From positions 3,802,201 through 3,866,200 of the forward strand of contig NC_135225.1 in assembly GCF_052324685.1 (NCBI RefSeq): a stretch of 64,000 bases of DNA. Reading direction: 5' to 3'. This DNA is from Brachyhypopomus gauderio (Eukaryota > Chordata > Actinopteri > Gymnotiformes > Hypopomidae). A model generated the notes under the pieces. It searched no databases and had not been told where the DNA came from. It saw only the letters and a program-made list of their open reading frames with translations. Of this stretch, positions 27,420-40,689 are shown in pieces (the first letter of the stretch is position 1; every line of letters starts with the position of its first letter). Position numbers and translations under genes: made by a program.

Positions 27420-30400
27420 CCCCCCCCCCCCCCCCCCCACCCCTGCCTTGACAGATATAAAGGTCTACACAGTGTACACTGAGCTTTGTTAATATAAATA
27501 CACAGGCATTACAGTCCATTAGTCTCTTACTGCGGTTGATGCAAAGTCGTATCTGTTCAAAGATCGCACATTAGCGAGGAAAATGCTGGGTGCGGTGTTA
27601 GCGTTAGCTTAGCGCTCCATGCTTCCCTCTCCTTTGGTTATGGTGTCGACGCCATAGGGTACAGTGCGGAGCCTCAGGAATGAGTGAAGGATTTGTGATA
27701 AAAACTGTCAGATAACGAAGACCGACATCCAAATCGACCTATAGGGTGTAGGTTGTTAAAGTAGAGCTGCCCTGTATGAATAGACATGAAATTAACAGAA
27801 ATATACCGCAAAATCTGGTAGAGACTCAAGGTCCCATGATCTGGTCGCATCACCATCTTGCTATCAAGAAATAAATTTGTTGTACATTCCCTCTGGAAGG
27901 TCTTCTGAAAAGCACAGATGTTATATAATCGCCCACTGCCAGTAACAAAACAGCTGAAATTGCTTGGATTATAAAGTAATAATATGTAATTGAATTAAAT
28001 TTGGTAATAGAAAAAAATAATGAATTATAGCTGTTTGCTGTGATTACGTACAGGCTGTAAATTAATTAGCAAAATGAATTTCTTGTAGTCTATTGTGCCT
28101 CCAGAATCCTGAACAGTTTTCCTCTTTAATGCAGCGTTACCTGACAACCTGAATATCCCTACAGCAGTAAGTTGTACCCTGGGGCCCAGCTTGAGGACTG
28201 TAGAACATAAGAACGCTTCTGCATAGCAGAAAGAACTACACCCTGCTGGAGAATACGGGTTAGCTTTACATGCAGCCCAATAATGTAATATTAACCATAA
28301 TGTGACTACTACCTTTACAAAGGAATGACAACAAAAAACAACCATGTGTTAAGTAAACTTCTGATATAAAGACGTGTTACTATTTATAATCCACACACGC
28401 CAGCTGCCCCATTGCTCATCTGCAGACAACAACCCCTTTTCCGACGCTGACTATTTCTCAGTCCTCGGTCCACTCTGATATTTGACCTACTGCTTGTCCT
28501 GCTTCCCGCCCTGGTTACCCATGAAGTGCTGTGTCCTCGTGTCCTTGCATCAGCCCAGCCCCCTGTCTACCCAGACCTGTGTCCTGTCCTATGTCCATGC
28601 TGCCGTTTGACCCCTTACCAGGTTCATTTCCTGCTTCCATCTTGGTTTCTGTCTCCGACCCCATTTATGTTATCTCAACCCGAGGAATGAGACCGGGTTG
28701 GTTATCTCTGTTAACATTTGTTGGGGGGGGGGGGGGGGGGGGGGGGTCTGTCATTGTTTTCCCTCTTTGGGTCACAGGTCCCAAGGCACTAAGAGCCATG
28801 TGATTTTGTTTTTGTTTCTGATCTTGTCTCATGTTTTGTATATATGTGCCATTCTGTGTCTCATTTCACCCGATTACTAAATATTTATACCCGTCTTGTC
28901 TTGCTCATCATTGATATAAACAGTCTGTTGTATCCGTGGGTTTACGGTTTGTTGTATTTACACACAGTGCTATGTTGTTTTGTGTTCTTTGAGCTGGCAC
29001 ATATTATTTTCACTGTTTTCTGTCTGTTTCCCCTGACTTATGGCCACAGGACCTTGAACTGTTTTAGGGTAAAGAATTTGTGTTTGCCCTCACATCGCTC
29101 ATCTTCACAAATGTGTCCTGCCTTACCTGCATTACAATGATGTTATTTCATCCAAAGGTCTCTTGTCATGGGCATCCAGCTCCATAATAGGCAGTTGTCA
29201 GTATATGTTTGTGTTGTTTCATTGCTAATGTCTGTAATGGCAGTAAAGTTCATGCTTTAAACCCCATTTCCAGGAAATTTTGGTCTTATCTGTTGTCCAT
29301 TTAAATAGATACTTGTATCAAATTGGTTTATATGGGCTACATGCAAACAATTTATTTTGAATCCTAAATAGGCCAATTCATTCAGAGTCTCTGCCGGTAA
29401 ACTGGTGCATGGCCAAAACCTCGAAAAATCTTATTTGTACTGGTATTCCCACTACACTCGTGACATAGCCTACTTATAATTTCAAATGAGTGAGGAAGGT
29501 GTGGGATACATGTCTGTTATAGATTAACTTCCCGTGACCTTTGAACTTGTTGACAAAAACATCTGCGTTGATGAGCTGTGTAAGGCGGAGGGAGCATGAG
29601 GCTAAGGCAATGGGGCTACGTACAATGCCTAGAACAGTTAGTTAGCTAATGTCCGCTAATAGTTATTCTAACCCATGCTAATCATATAACCCAATTTTAG
29701 TGTTGCCTTTAGTCCTGACCCATATCACCGAAAAAAAAACACTTTATAGAGTAAAGATGCAGATGATGATTTTGTTATTAAGCATTATACTTACACTTGA
29801 AAATGACTTTGTCAGCATCTGCCATCCTGTATTGTAAAGTTTGCTTTCAGAAAGAATACTTTCAGTGATGACAAGGTTGAATAGTGTTTAGTTTTTTGCA
29901 CACATGGAATTTTCACCTGGCATATGATATTATATAATCCAGGTAGTTATTGATTACAAAGTGTGATACCTATGATCTCAGCCTCACTAACAATCCCAGA
30001 AATACTATTTAAGAATTCTATTTATAATAGAAGTATGTAATTTAATCTCTTTCTTTTCCAGCCCATTTGAATGCTCTATTTCTAGCTACATGCCTCTCTG
30101 ACCACAAAATAGGTAATAATGGACTGTGAACATGAATACACTAATGGCCTCTTGTAGGTTAAGATACCCTGACGCATTTGCATAATTGTCATTGATGTGT
30201 TTTACTACCCCTCATGTTCATTATGACTCTTGCTTATTGCCCCAGCCCCCCACGCCCTAGTGCAACACACACCATCCCACCCATAACAAAGGACACCAGC
30301 AGAAAGATATTGTGCAGTTCTACCCAATACGTTCAGCCATATGTTAAAATCCTAAACTGCAGGCTTCTGTTTTTAATAACTGTCTTAAAGCATATACTTG

Positions 30401-30460
30401 ACTGACTATGATGAATTATTCACTGATGGCATTGAAGCACATTTGGCTACATGAATGAGG
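27420..30460 (+). other. Intergenic; possible degenerate repeats, no gene seen
   Basis: Contains a C-run (27417-27438) and a G-run (28723-28746). The 28400-29150 block, CT-rich and punctuated by the G-run, looks repeat-derived but I cannot name it. No coding exon was recognised. Confidence 0.4.
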
Positions 30461-31108
30461 AATGTGACCCAGAGCCGTATAGAGAGAGAGTCGCGACAAC
30501 GGAAGTTCAAAACGCTTGATGGTCACGTGATTCACGGAGGCTTCAGATAGTTCCAGGAAGTTCAATTTGAGCGCATAGACACAGAGACAGAACTGCGATT
30601 TGAGGATTATTGTGAACATATAACGACCAACTTTAGGCTAATTTTAGAGCACATTGCTGTTTAATGCTTTGATTGTTTTATAATTGTTATATATTACGTT
30701 CATTTATATATTTAGAGGGACAGGAAGGGGTGAGAAATTCAGATTAGATTTATTTTCTAACATTAACATATCTTTAAATCATGGTAATTTCTGTAATCCC
30801 ATGGTATTGGTGACCTAAGTAATCTAAATGACTAATGTACATTTTCTGACAGAAGGAAAATTTTATTTGACTTCATTGTGCAGAAATATGCTTTAAAAGG
30901 GTACATTAAAACACATTACATTTACATCCAGACAGTATATAACATATTAAAATACATTGATAAATTATATATATATCTTGTCTTTTTAATACACACTTAT
31001 TTACAGCAATTAATTCATTAAATAAATCTCTAATAATCTCAAATATGAATATCATGTCAAGCAGTTTTTCTGTGTCCTTTCCTCCGTGTTGTTTGTGTAG
31101 TGTCCACC

Positions 31109-31258
31109 ATGGTTTGCTGTGTTGCATGGGGATGCTCCAATCGAGCAAATATTTTTGGTTTCCCCACTGATACTGAGAGGAGAAAAAAATGGTTGTCTCA
31201 ACTAAGCAGGAGCAATCTTACCCTCACTAAAGATTACAACAGCAAATATATATGTGAG
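31109..31258 (+). CDS. THAP-domain protein, exon 1
   Basis: Starts at an ideal Kozak context (CCACCATGG) and encodes 50 residues opening MVCCVAWGCSNR. This is the start of a THAP C2CH zinc finger, a sequence-specific DNA-binding fold. Zinc ligands C4 and C9 are present, as are the FGFP block, RRKKW tryptophan and the third ligand C49 in YICE. The exon ends in phase 0 at GAG|GTAATC. A possible acceptor (TGTGTAG, ending 31100) precedes the start, so an upstream noncoding exon may exist. No stop or frameshift interrupts it. It lies within the TIR-bounded element at 30470-32927, which argues that the gene is mobile. Which THAP subfamily it belongs to is not determined. Confidence 0.75.
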
Positions 31259-31601
31259 GTAATCATCAAACACTGCATTTGCACTTTTCACAATAAACAC
31301 ACTATTGGAAAGCTTAATGCCTGATTTATTAAAATACAGAATAGTGAACAAAAAAATCAAAGACTGCAGACAGACTCGGGTGCAGGGTGAGGGTGCTATC
31401 TAGTTGCAGCTCCATTGAATCCTCTATGGTTCTTTGGCTTAAAGAGAGAGAGGAGAAAAAGACAGGAGAAAATGATTATTATGAGTATTGATGTGATATG
31501 AATTTGAACTTGTTGCACATCCTTGGTTGTTTTTTATACGTGTAATGAGTGTATACGTATCCAGTAAGTGTTCTCTAATACTGTGTATTCACCCACTATG
31601 G

Positions 31602-31867
31602 CAGGGGTGCCCACAGTTTTCAGCTTGCGAGCTACTTATAAGATGACCCAGTCAGAAAGATCTACCGGGGTGGCGGCGAACGTAATTTGTTGAGTGGATT
31701 GCAGATTGGCTGCCGTGAATGTCAATCAAAATACAACCGTCAGTGCAGATGTGCGATTCATCTACTACTATTTTATGTGACGCGATCTACGCACATTCCT
31801 TCGCGATCGACCGACAGTTCCTTCGCGATCGACCGGTCGATCGCGATCGACGTAATGAGCACCCCTG
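31602..31867. mobile_element. hAT MITE, 266 bp, perfect 8-bp TSD
   Basis: Starts CAGGGGTGCCCAC and ends GTGAGC-type CACCCCTG. Flanked by CACTATGG at 31594-31601 and 31868-31875. Its interior GCTTGCGAGCTACTTATAAG and ATCGACCG palindromes match a common fish hAT family. It is inserted in the intron of the THAP gene, so it is younger than that element. Confidence 0.92.
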
Positions 31868-31937
31868 CACTATGGGATATATGGGTAGACGAAACTGAGT
31901 TGTCATGTGTGAGGAGTAAACTCACATCACTCTGCAG

Positions 31938-32127
31938 GCACATTTTGAGGCAGATCAGTTCATCAAAACCAAACAGGGCAACACTAGGCTGAGAGCAGAT
32001 GCTGTTCCCACCATTTTTGTGCATCGCCCCGCACTCAGAAAGAGGAAGCCCCCTGCAATACGACGCACCACTGGACCTGTAAAGACAGGGCCCATAGCTG
32101 CTGATCACAGCTATAGTGTTGACACAG
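31938..32127 (+). CDS. THAP-domain protein, exon 2
   Basis: Continues the THAP finger in phase 0 after acceptor CTCTGCAG. AHFEADQF supplies the last zinc ligand (H52) right after C49, giving the C-x2-H pair. LRADAVPTIF contains the AVPTIF box that ends nearly all THAP domains. A basic tail (RPALRKRKPPAIRR) follows, which could be a nuclear localisation signal. The exon may end at ACAG|GTATAA (32127, phase 1). If not spliced, the frame reads on through AT-rich sequence to a stop at 32247-32249, giving a total of about 153 residues. No transposase domain follows within the element. Confidence 0.7.
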
Positions 32128-32935
32128 GTATAATAAGTATGAACTCCTATTATATTATTATATTATATTATTTATTTCTGTTATTATATTATTATATTAT
32201 ATTATTATATTTATTTATATTATTAGAATTATATTATTTCTTTAAGTGATAGAATATTTAAAACTTAATCACACTAAATAGTATACGTCTTTTATATCCA
32301 GCAGTTTCAAAAACTGAGGAAATACGTTAATAAAATAAAAATAAATAAAACGAAATAAAAAGGAAAATAAAATAAATAAAAGGATAAATAAATAAAATAA
32401 AAGGAAATAAAACGTTAGCTGGTACTCCAAAATGGATATCTTCATTTTACCTCCTCGACCCAACACACTCTACAATCACACTCAAATGTTATATTTAACC
32501 AATACTAGCTACCCCGCAAAAACTTCGCGTTTAGGTGAAATGGCATTAAGAGAGGAATTTACAATTAATAGGCTATCGGTCGTTAATGTGAAATCTCGCT
32601 AACTGTATTCGCGTTGTCTTAGCATAGATTTAGTTCCCTAAATCTGCTTATTAAGAGGTGGATAATTCACTAAAATGCTTTAATTCACATTTTAATGCAC
32701 ATGCTAATTTGATTCTGATGTCCTTATAATACACAATCTGATTTTTTATGCGTACTAACCTGTAAAAGTGTATCACAGATGGTCCACTGCTCCAGTTTGA
32801 CTGCGCTGCTCGTATTTGCTGCTAACTTCCGGGAACTATTGACAGGCTCCACGATCCGCCATTGCTGTAAAAAACTGGTCCATTGGAGTGAACGGAGTTG
32901 ACGCGACTCTCTCTCTATAGGGCTCTGATGTGACC

Positions 32936-35900
32936 GAGCTCACTGGTGGAGCATTAGAGGTTTTAAGCCAGTATACCAAATAAATTAAATGTATGCAAAT
33001 AAACAGCATATAAGAAGCTGTATACGCAGCTCTGTATCTTGATCTGTTTTCCATAAAAGGTGCATTACCCTATCTCTTAAAAAAACACTTTGCCTAAGCA
33101 TTTTATAACCTTAACTTGGCAGTTTAAGTATTAGTGTTCTCTTGGTTTTCAATGCAATTAGAGTCCAATTAGAAAATGAGGAAAGCTAACTCTAATGACT
33201 ACATCTTCTGGAGGATACCATCTTCTTTGAAAAGGAATCCCCCAGCTGCCCCGGGAGCCTCTGCCTCCATTAAAAGGAGTGTGCTTAACGAAGAAAGTCT
33301 GTCGTAGGAATTGTGCATTCTGCTCAGAACAGTAGCCCTCCGCCCTTACCCTCAGACGTTTGAACGATGTCAGATGCTTCGCTCTCAACAAGCAGTGACA
33401 TGAACGTCTAGCTTGCAGTCAAATTCTTTCCTTTAAGTCCTACTGCAGCTGTCTGTCATTCTCTCTGACTTTTCCTTCGGCTCAGACTTTATTCAAAGTT
33501 GCATCTTCCGTTCCACACTGCTTTAGTGATCTAAAGGAGTGGTTTATAGATTTTGATGGCAAAGATTGCTTCCTCGGTCAACTCGAGTAATTTCTCGGAT
33601 AATTGTGGTGCTGTAAGTAGACTGAGGAGTGAACAGAGCACCATTGCTGGTCTTCTACCCACAGTAAGCCACTTAGAACTCAGCCAATACCAGCCGCACA
33701 AAAACCCCATTACTGACTCTACTTAATTTACCTCAATCAACTGCAAATGACACAGAATGGCAGCAGGGGGGCGAGATTAGTTAAGAGTTAAGACAAAGCA
33801 CAGATCTAATTTAGGGACTTTGTTCACGAGACAATAATAGATTGAATATAATTTTGATTACAATTCTATGGCATGATACACCTGTGACAATGGAATATTC
33901 AATCATGAGTCGCTGTAAAGTGACCCTTGAGCGCACACATGGTACTGAGCTTTCTAGTTTCATGGTTTTTTTCTGCATTATTTTTGTTTGTGTAAATTAA
34001 AGTAAATGTTCTTTACAGGTGTATATGTAATGACAGTGTCTATTACCTTTAAAGGTCGTTTTTTTTTTTTAATCTATGAAAATATTTCCCAAAGGGAATG
34101 TTATACATTTCAGTTACCTTCCAAACTTTTCTACTAAAACAACATTAAAAGAAGTTTTATATGTCTTTTACCATTCTGTTGTGGGTGTATACCCCAGTGG
34201 ACTGACTGAAAACCTCAGTGTTTATTTGTATAAAGCCAATGATATAAAGTGTGCAACCCTGAAGAGGTGAAACGCTATTAGTGGTCCCGGTCAACAGTGG
34301 AATTCCTGTTTAAATAGAAGCAAATCAAATCCTCTGGTAAAATTAGAGGATGTCAAAGTTCAAATTTTTTAAAACGTATGTAGAGCAGAATCATCTGTGC
34401 ATTTCTTTATACATTCACAATAAAACTATTCGCTAATGTTAGCTAGCATTAAGTAGATAATTAGCTGATATTTTGGTTGGTTAACCAGGTCTTACTAACA
34501 GGCTTGACTTGACACAGCCAGAGCCAAGCATGGCCAAGTCAATGACTATCGGCAATTTAAAAATGCCAGTGTATCATAAAACATTATTCAAAAAAAGTTA
34601 AATTATAAAACAAAATTAGCAAACCGTTATGTACACAATTTGTTATATCTCACTGCTTGATATATTATTGAGTACAATGTCAAATGAAAACAATGACTTA
34701 TTTAAACCATAGACAATTTACTAACATTGAACGGTGCAGAGTGAGTGAAGTGTGGGAGGGTCAGTTGATTTCACAGTTCATGAATATGCAATGCAAGTTG
34801 ATGTATGATTCGCTACAGTCAATTAGTGTTATGTATGACATCTAAGAACACCAAAACAGGGCTAATCTTAAATGATTGGGGGATAGTATATATATTAAAA
34901 AAAACTAATTTAGAGAATGTTTAATGTACTATGCAGTGCACAATAAATGACTGAACTGAAGTGGAACTATGAAGATAACCACATACTTCCTGCAATAACA
35001 TTTTGGAATACAGAGGAAAAATACTGTGCAGGGCCCTTAAAGTCATAATACTCTTAGTTATCGCCATGAAGTCATAATGTTTTTTTGCTAATGTATATGT
35101 GACATTACGATTACCATGACATAAAGTGTTCAACTGAAACAGTACTTCCTCATTCTCGTCAGTATCCCATATTGTCGGCTCCAATAAAACCGCTTGCTGA
35201 CTGGTTATTGACGCCACCCCGGCTGTGAGCTCGGCACAGAGAACTGCTGCATTTGGAAGGTGTGATCTCGTCTGCCATGAGCCAGACTTAGCCCCCCCCC
35301 AACCTCTTCACTTCTTCTCTCTGCTCCTCCCAGCTAATGAATAGAGTCATTAAAATGGGGGAAAACATGGCGTTGAGCCGCTTCACACACAAGTAGGGGA
35401 GCGGGTGGCTATTGACGATCTGTTTTTGTAAGTTGGGCTGACCTGTTGCATCTCTCCACGTGTGTTATTGATTGGTGTGTGGCTCCGTCGGAGAGTGATT
35501 GAGCAGGAAGTCTAATCCTGCACATCCTCATCCTCGCCAGAGTCAGTGTGTGTGCTCGGGGAGAAGCCTCCCTTCCTCTCCGCTCCGCTGTGACCTGAAT
35601 ACAGAATGGGCTTCGCAGAGGTTCTGCTAGGAGAGAGCATTGTTTTTGATACAGATGTCTGCATAACTAGATGTCAAGCTGTCTGAGCATGAGGTCATGT
35701 TAACATGAAACTTGCTCTTCTCTCCGTGCCCCAAGGAATGTCACCATCCAGTATTTACCCCACTCTGTACACCCAGAAGATTTTCCCCTTCCAGCTAATA
35801 AGGGAGATTGTAACGGTCCCATGTGGATCCTTATTTGTAAGCAGTTGCCAACAAGGCTCTATGGTTCTTAGTTTCTTAAGATCTTTGCCGTATTGCTCCT

Positions 35901-38900
35901 GTATAACATGGCCAAGAGACACATCTGGCTGGAATAGACAAACGTTGGGTCTCCATCTTCAGTTGCTCATAGAGTCACAGGGGAGTTTACATGTGTCAGG
36001 AGAAAGAGACCCGTGCTTGACACGCTTTAAATGAGGCACCACCGAAACGCCGATACCTGACAGCAGTTAAGGGGAGAACGGCATATTCACTTGAGTAGCA
36101 TCTGTGCTGCTTTAAAGTTTCTTTTCACAGGTAATTTCAGCCAACAGACGAGGGGAATGAAAGAAGCTTGGCCGAGCAGTTGTGTGGCAATTTAATAATG
36201 GAAGCCCAGGAGTCCCAAGGGACACACCCATTTCTCAAAGCAACAGAAAAAGTCCATTACCCTGCAGTGTTGCCTACCTAATGCCACCTTCTTACTCCGT
36301 AATTGAAACTGTTGGCTGCATTATAACATATGGAGAGACACGAGAGGGAGAAAGAGGGAGCAGCCTGCCAAATTCAGAGGGTCTGGCCTTCTTTGTCACC
36401 TCTGGCAATGACAACTCTAAAAATACACAACAGCAAGCAGCAATGACCGTGATCTTTCCAATGGGGACAAGCTACACCCCAATTCACCTTCCCAGCACTT
36501 CATCCTGAAATAATTCTGTGCTAAAGACTTTTAATTTGATGCCAAGATTTTTAATAATATGAAATTTCCCTTTTAATAGAGGAACTCATAAATTAATACC
36601 AGCTAAACTAAGTGCTGACAGGCTTACATTGCCATTTAGATTCACGGAATTACACAATAAAGACTTAACTGCACAGTACACCAATGTCAGCTTAAATGAT
36701 ATTGTCAAGTGTACAAAAAGGTTGCAGTAGACTATACGCCGAACTGAGTACCACAATCATTACGACGAAGAGCAACGTGTACAGATTCAGATTCAAATAT
36801 GTCCAAATGGTATTAAACATGTAAATAATAATTAATAATAAAGTTGTTGACTGATTTTTTTGGGGGTAAAGAATGGTTGGTTAAATGTGTGAAGGACGGA
36901 TTTGATTGGTTTTCATGTCTGAGGGGGCTGATGGCTCAAGTCCACCTTGTTCCTCAGGTTCCTCCAGCTTGAGCAGCACGGAGGTCCTACAGTTTTGTGC
37001 TGTAATGGGGCTTTCAAAATGTATGTTTTCAGTCTGTCGTTTCAGGTTATCTGAAGTCATTTGTTTTTGAATGTCATACAATGCATGTATTATGTGCTGA
37101 CAGCTCATAAGTACTGGGATTGAGGTCTACCCAATCCGCTGCTTCTAATGCAGTTTCAGATAACTGCACCGACAGTGACCGTTTTTCATTTTGTCTATTC
37201 TAAGAATTCTAATGTCTACTCTATTCTTTGCCCAGCAGTGGGCAAGGCCACTAAGGAGGGCTGCAGCCGTACACCCTCCGAGTCCAAATATCTCTACATC
37301 CAGGGAGATGACGGCTCACAGATATCATTCCCCTTCACAAGTCCCCCGATGAAACACGGAGCCGCAGATTCATTAATTCACTGGGCTAATTGAGTGTGAC
37401 AGGCACAGAAAAGGAAGCAAGGACAGAGGGCAAGAGAGCTGTAACCAAACGCTGCCCAGGGCCAGACAGGCGGGACAAGCCTGCCCCAGGTGCCCATGGA
37501 AATTTCATGGGAGGATTTCGGTTTTAAATGTGTGCAAATGCTGAAGCAGGAAGGGCACTGGAGAACGGCAGAGCCAATAGCAGTGAAGTAATAATGCATA
37601 GCCAGCACAAAGCACAGTCATTAGCGAGGCCTAAGCCAAGGGCATGGAGTTATAAATAATACTAAACATTTTTCATTAAGTCAACAATTCTGAGCAACTT
37701 TCCGGGCATGGGTATACAAGGGAGTGCAGTAAATGCCATGTACAATACATTGTGCACGGACTCCGTACAAGCACGCCGAGGGGTGATGTTGTGTCTGTGT
37801 GTGTCATTTCTATAAGCGTGCGCAGAGAGAGATGGTGTTCTCTTGCGTGGCCCGCAGCACAACAAATGTGAAGCAAAACAAAGATGACTACACAACAACA
37901 TTATGAGATGCTACATTAAGAGAAAACACCACATTACCAGATGTGAGACATTAACATTAACAAATTTGTAAAAAATAAATAAATAAATAAATGACAGCAC
38001 ATTAACATTATCCGCAAGCCAACAGTATTAACCAAACAAAACATTTCCCAAATGATACATTTGCTACATAAAATAGATGTGTAGAGTAAAGAAAATATAA
38101 TCATTTATGTTTTGTATTCTGTCTATAAACCACCATAGTAAAGAGTGGGACAGGAGGGATCACACCCAATAACAACATCTTGTTATAGTTGGGCTTTGTT
38201 CAAAGATATTAAGAAAGAGCTCAAAAGTATTCAGGGTCAACTCTCCAACCTATCAGTGACCCTGTGCACCCAACCATCCTCCACCCAGTTTAAGTGTGCT
38301 AACCTTGAAAAAAACTTTTCTAAGCTCCTGAGTAGTTGTATAGGACCTTTGACACCCTCAACAACTATGCCAACATAGTGCAACAGTATTATTTTGAGTG
38401 AATGGTGTAGTTTTGGCCCACTAGCGCAATAGTACAGAAATAAATATAAGAAACCTACAGGATGCACAAGCATGTATTCCCTATATTTTTATATTGAAGA
38501 ATCCTTGAAAAACTAACATGGCCCCACCTGATTAACCAAGATAGGATTCCCCAGCAGGGCTGAAGTAAAGAACTGCATAGTTTTACCGGTTTAACTCCAT
38601 TCCTAAACTAGGTCTGCCTAAGATTCAAGTTCCTGCAAGTAATAAATCCCATTTTAGAAATGAGATACTGCTAGTATAGTCGTGTGTGTCTGGTGTCCAC
38701 ATCTACACTTACTGAGCACAGGATTTTTCACAGATACAACATAATACTTCTCTTAAAGTCCATAGCAGAATTATTATCAGTCAGCACTGTGGAAGTCTGG
38801 AGGTTTGGAAGTATGGGTGTGGAATAACGGGTGAACCAGTCTGTGGCATAATAGAAGGAATCGTGTGAACAAAGCACCAGAGAGGGAAAGAACATTCTAG

Positions 38901-39940
38901 TAGCATTACAGGTCAACCTCGCCTCTTGGTTGTGATCACAAGCCATTTCAGAGTAGGCAGAGCAAAAATAATCCTTGGCCAAGAGGAAAATCAGTCAACC
39001 TCTGCCCACGACGGAAATAAAAGAGAGAATTTTCTGTTGCAGCTGAATTTCTCTATCCAGATGAATGAGACCTGCTCAAATTAGCTTCGCTGCTGCTAGT
39101 CACCGCAGGATGGATGTAGTGCTATTTAAATAATCTGAGATGCAGTACTGGGAAGAAGGAGGGGACAACTGGCTAATAATAACCAAAGAATTGTAGCATC
39201 ATGACTTTTTCTTTCTCTTGGTGAAAATAATTTCTCACACTAAAAATATCCTCATGTCTGGTAAAGGTATTAGGTAATTCATTAATAAACTGGTATTACA
39301 AAAACTAGTTCAAAAGAGAAAATGGGGGAGAGAGAGAGAGAGAGAGTAGATTAACCCCAGACACAGTTGGAAATGGGCTGAGAAGTTGCACTGAGAAATC
39401 TTATAGCAGAAATACACTTGAAAGAACAGTGCTGTACATTTGTCCCAGATGCACAGATGGTTTATTTTTCATGGTTGTGCAAAAAATGGCACATATATGG
39501 TCAGGAATAATTTTGTTATTCACTAAAAATGTTTCCTTTAAAAATTGAAGAATGAGCTCACTGGAACCCTATTAAAGTTTGTTGCCCCACCCGTTTAAAC
39601 CAATCAAATAGCTTTACATCACTAATAGCCAATAGCTTTACAGTTCAGATTTTCACTGGCCTTAAGTAGTATGGCACCCAGTAGAGTCTTCAAACTTAAT
39701 CAAGTTCCTTTTTCACTATTTTTTCACTATGTTTTGAATTTAATATCCTACTCTTCATAAAGGTTCCTCTGTACAATATAGGTTTCTTCTTTTTATTGGT
39801 GTAATATACAGAACCCTAAAAACATTGTTGGCCAAAGCACACTACTGCAGAGTTCTCAGAATATTCCTGTTGGCATGCAATGTTGTTTTTTGTGAATATT
39901 TTTAAATGAATTTTGAAAAACCATTTAGTTTATAAAACAA
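32936..39940 (+). other. Intergenic between vwc2 and spmip7, no gene seen
   Basis: Mostly AT-rich, low-repeat DNA. Two stretches (35290-35640 and 36470-36680) have balanced composition and homeobox-like AT cores and are possible conserved noncoding elements. Open frames here are short and lack splice context. I searched by eye for a ZPBP-like gene and saw none. Confidence 0.4.
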
Positions 39941-39949
39941 TGAACGGGA

Positions 39950-40455
39950 ACGCGAGCAGCGTTAAGCAGGCATACCTCCGGACACGGACGAATTTCGTCC
40001 GTCCGTACCAAACGTAGCCTCCGTAGGGGGCCACTATACCTCTTTCCGGTTCCAACGTTGTTATGATTTTTTTTAATACATCCTCTAGAGGGCAGTATAG
40101 TCAAATTTCCGGCACCGGCGCACCAGCAATCTCCTCCCAGCTGTTTTTGCATCGCTGTTTATCGCGATGACCTGGCACCGTAGCAGAATGTAGCCTCTAA
40201 CCAACTCGCAAAGTTTCTCTTCTAACTCGAGCGTCATTTTTTAAAGTCCAGTACTCTTCTTCATTGATTTTCCCGAATTGGTGTACGTCCGATGCTTCTG
40301 ACTCTCTACTGCCCCCTGATTTCCTGTTTATATTGCTCCGTTGCTACGGATTCGTAAGCGCTCTGGCAACGGACCCACTGACGGATGAAACGACCTCCGG
40401 AACCGGACGAAAGGGTCCGTATCCGTAATTACCGTAGGGTGTGAATGGGCCTTTA
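39950..40455. mobile_element. CpG-rich MITE-like fragment
   Basis: Rich in CGGACG/CGTCCG words, including the near-palindrome GGACGAATTTCGTCC at about 39985. The right end AGGGTGTGAATGGGCCTTTA resembles a TIR, but no matching left end was found. It is probably a truncated or unusual DNA transposon. Confidence 0.4.
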
Positions 40456-40689
40456 ATCTCGCGAGAGCTCAGCTCACGTTTATAACAGCTTTACTGCACG
40501 CTGCTTCAATACACACAGCCCGAGTGCGTTGCTAGTGTAAAGGACATAACTGCTGACGCCGGTTTGTTTGAGCATTTAAATACATTTTATAAACACACGT
40601 TTTTTTTAATGCAAATTGCTCCCACCTAGTCTGAAAACACAGGTTCAGACATCGGTCATATCGGCATTAAATGTCAAGGCTCTGTCCCA

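Larger units (their letters stand above)
30470..32927 (+). mobile_element. THAP-only transposon with TIRs and perfect 8-bp TSD
   Basis: Terminal inverted repeats of about 28 bp begin CAGAGCC(G/C)TATAGAG and end GAGTCGCG(A/T)C, with two mismatches. A second shared subterminal block ATAGTTCC(A/C)GGAAGTT follows in both arms. The target duplication ATGTGACC is perfect (30462-30469 and 32928-32935). Inside are two exons of a THAP zinc-finger gene on the plus strand and a 266-bp hAT MITE in its intron. Excluding the MITE and its duplicated 8 bp the element is about 2.18 kb. A THAP domain plus 8-bp duplication suits the P-element superfamily, but no RNase H-like transposase frame is visible. Confidence 0.8.

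Noticed and set aside
31687-31992. 101-codon plus-strand frame across the THAP intron
   Set aside because: It consists of hAT MITE sequence and a shifted reading of THAP exon 2.
35705-36034. 109-codon open frame
   Set aside because: No family resemblance, no good splice context and ordinary intergenic composition.
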